From contig JABSQP010000005.1 in NCBI GenBank assembly GCA_013215815.1, positions 62,001 through 126,000 on the forward strand: 64,000 nucleotides of DNA. Reading direction: 5' to 3'. The notes beneath the pieces were generated by a model that made no database searches, was not told where the DNA came from, and saw only the letters and a program-made list of their open reading frames with translations. Within the stretch, counting starts at the first letter, position 1. Every line of letters starts with the position of its first letter. Below, piece by piece: positions 62,694 to 64,000 of this stretch. A program made the position numbers and the translations under genes. Origin of the DNA: Alphaproteobacteria bacterium (GTDB lineage: Bacteria; Pseudomonadota; Alphaproteobacteria; Micavibrionales; Micavibrionaceae).

Positions 62694-62900
62694 TTAGTAA
62701 ACGCCCTCACAACCGCGGCCAAGGCATAAATATTCAACAAACCCATTTGTATTACGCTCCGTTCCAAGAACGATTGTCGGTGCGCTAGAGAATGCTGTAA
62801 TCACAGACACAAAAAGAACAGTCAACAAAAACAGGGCAAAAATAGCGGCCTTTTGCTCTGTTCTCATGTGACGCTTATATGGTCGCACAACATAAGGCAT
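62694..62900 (-). CDS. Small single-pass membrane protein
   Basis: A 68-residue protein with a basic N-terminus (RPYKRHMRTEQK), one hydrophobic segment at about 19-38, and a short C-terminal part with two Cys (EYLCLGRGCEGVY). GGGAG precedes the ATG. It follows the gene at 62913 on the same strand by 12 bases, so both are probably transcribed from the promoter at 63218. No family recognised. Confidence 0.6.
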   Translation of the reverse strand: MPYVVRPYKRHMRTEQKAAIFALFLLTVLFVSVITAFSSAPTIVLGTERNTNGFVEYLCLGRGCEGVY

Positions 62901-62912
62901 AATGACTACTCC

Positions 62913-63161
62913 CTATGCATCATTAGCAGCCATGTCATTGGCCGCCATACTTTGCACCATGAAACGCTCTAGTTTCTTACAATGCGTATCCTTCGCTTGA
63001 GGCCACATCATTTTCACTGTATTTGCGAACGTTCTCGTTGAGCCATTCATGTAATCATAAAGAGCTAATTTACGTGTGCTATCGAGTTCTGAAAAAGCTT
63101 TAATAACGTCAAAGCCTGAACGGTTTAAACCTGTAATCTTAATATGACGAAAAGAGGCCAT
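62913..63161 (-). CDS. Small hypothetical protein
   Basis: An 82-residue basic protein (SFRHIKITGLNRSGFDVIKA, later KMMWPQAKDTHCKKLERFMV) ending in a short repeat MAANDMAANDA. GGGAG lies eight bases before the ATG. Likely first gene of a two-gene unit with the membrane protein at 62694. No family recognised. Confidence 0.55.
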   Translation of the reverse strand: MASFRHIKITGLNRSGFDVIKAFSELDSTRKLALYDYMNGSTRTFANTVKMMWPQAKDTHCKKLERFMVQSMAANDMAANDA

Positions 63162-63217
63162 AATACACTCCCTGCTTGGTGTCTGGTCTTGTTAACTTTT
63201 TGTTAATGATTGCTGTA

Positions 63218-63245
63218 TTTATACCTTAGTTATGATTTTTGTAAA
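63218..63245 (-). promoter_or_regulatory. Predicted promoter of the two small genes
   Basis: On the minus strand TTTACA (plus 63240-63245), 16 bases, TATAAA (63218-63223), about 57 bases before the ATG at 63161. A dyad GTTATGAT-n16-ATCATAAC spans about 63229-63260 and covers the -35 region. Confidence 0.45.
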
Positions 63246-63263
63246 GAAGAATATCATAACCCA

Positions 63264-63292
63264 TTGATTTATAAATACAATATTGATATACA
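63264..63292 (+). promoter_or_regulatory. Weak promoter candidate before trmJ
   Basis: TTGATT (63264-63269), 17 bases, TATACA (63287-63292), about 72 bases before the ATG at 63365. The region is AT-rich, so chance similarity is possible. Confidence 0.3.
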
Positions 63293-63364
63293 ATCGCATG
63301 CACACACCCTACAAAAAGGCGATACTCGCCGATTCGTAATAGAATTGAGTTATAAAGTTACAAG

Positions 63365-64000
63365 ATGAATACACCAAATAAACCATCTATTATTCTCGTG
63401 AAGCCACAAATGGGCGAAAATATCGGAGCCAGTGCGCGCGCCATGCTCAATTGTGGTCTTGATGATCTGCGAATTGTAGATCCAAGAGATGGGTGGCCGA
63501 ATGAACGGGCTCACGCAAACTCTGCCGGAGCACTTGATCAAATCCCCCCCGTACAGGTCTTTGATGCCACAGAACAGGCCATTACAGAGCATCATTACGT
63601 CTACGCCACAACGGCGCGCCCACGTGACATGGTAAAACCTGTTATGACAGCCCGTAGCGCCGCAGAAGACATGCAAAAGCGCACATCAGATGGTCAGAAA
63701 GTGGCTATCTTATTTGGTGGGGAACGCGCAGGCCTGAGTAACGAGGACGTCGCTAAAGCGCATGCCATCATTACCATCCCGCTAAACCCTGAGTTTAGCT
63801 CCCTCAACCTTGGGCAAGGCGTTCTGCTTTGCGCCTATGAATGGGCACAGCAGGCTGAATACGACGCACTAGAGCGTGAAACACCACAAGGCGACAGCTT
63901 CCCTGTTTCAAATGAAGAGTTTGATAGCTTCATTAAACGCTTGGAAAGCGAATTAGATGAACATAGCTTCTTCCGTAATGAGGACATGCGCCCATCAATG
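63365..64000 (+). CDS. trmJ: TrmJ-type tRNA/rRNA 2'-O-methyltransferase (3' end outside window)
   Basis: The frame opens at ATG 63365 and runs off the right edge; 212 residues are visible. It is a SPOUT methyltransferase: IILVKPQMGENIGASARAML near residue 9, DLRIVDPRDGWPN, ATTARPRDM, VAILFGGERAGLSNEDV near 115 and IPLNPEFSSLNLGQGVLLCA near 138 are the three knot motifs. The extra C-terminal part (RLESELDEHSFFRNEDMRPS) fits TrmJ, which methylates the 2'-O of nucleotide 32 in tRNA. Confidence 0.88.
   Translation, partial: MNTPNKPSIILVKPQMGENIGASARAMLNCGLDDLRIVDPRDGWPNERAHANSAGALDQIPPVQVFDATEQAITEHHYVYATTARPRDMVKPVMTARSAAEDMQKRTSDGQKVAILFGGERAGLSNEDVAKAHAIITIPLNPEFSSLNLGQGVLLCAYEWAQQAEYDALERETPQGDSFPVSNEEFDSFIKRLESELDEHSFFRNEDMRPSM

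Noticed and set aside
1-64000. CRISPR array, insertion sequence, prophage or rRNA operon
   Set aside because: No regularly spaced direct repeats, transposase or integrase motifs, or rRNA sequence were seen on either strand.

Overview
This window looks like the chromosome of a moderately AT-rich alphaproteobacterium. The evidence is the backbone ffh-rpsP-rimM-trmD-rplS-leuC-leuD-leuB, the block dapF-mtaB-ftsY, DUF3126 and DUF2336 family proteins, ornithine-lipid genes (olsB-olsA), long acidic tails on S16 and L19, and lipid A genes. An affiliation with Micavibrio-like or Rhodospirillales-like lineages is possible but only a guess. I see no insertion sequence, prophage, CRISPR array or rRNA; there is one tRNA, Arg-ACG.

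Layout. 1-11.4 kb: end of a prolyl iminopeptidase gene, pgk, a DUF2336 protein, AMP nucleosidase, an unusual regulator with four tandem winged-helix domains, then ftsY, mtaB, an interrupted small gene, an APH-like kinase and dapF. 11.4-25.1 kb: the SRP, ribosome and leucine backbone (ffh, rpsP, rimM, trmD, rplS, leuC, leuD, leuB), interspersed with lineage-specific genes: a SET-domain protein with an in-frame stop upstream, an 11-mer-repeat protein, several small exported proteins and an HD-domain hydrolase. 25.1-41.9 kb: one long minus-strand locus for an MSHA-like type IV pilus (extension ATPase, platform protein, MshI/J/K-like alignment proteins, secretin, two retraction ATPases, pilin). 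Interleaved are an ABC transporter, TPR proteins, a prepilin-peptidase-like protein lacking its protease half, and a membrane-bound AraC regulator. 42-48.2 kb: Ada-like DNA repair protein, tRNA-Arg, two envelope proteins, a low-molecular-weight phosphatase, ornithine-lipid acyltransferases and DUF3126. 48.1-52.1 kb: a run of exported proteins of unknown role, including an M23 peptidase whose C-terminal domain recurs in a neighbour. 52.5-57 kb: waaA, lpxK, a lipid A-type acyltransferase and glutathione reductase. 57-64 kb: a class II DAHP synthase, nadE, gltX, small genes and the start of a TrmJ-type RNA methyltransferase.

The least expected signal is a recurring TTATGT(A/C)AA motif, often in inverted repeats, sitting in or beside sigma70-like promoters of small orphan genes (near 9.3, 18.55, 19.5, 21.15 and 58.8 kb). 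This suggests an undescribed regulon of exported or repeat-containing small proteins. Other leads are the tetra-winged-helix regulator, the ABC transporter inside the pilus locus, the protease-less prepilin peptidase homologue, and the M23 cluster.
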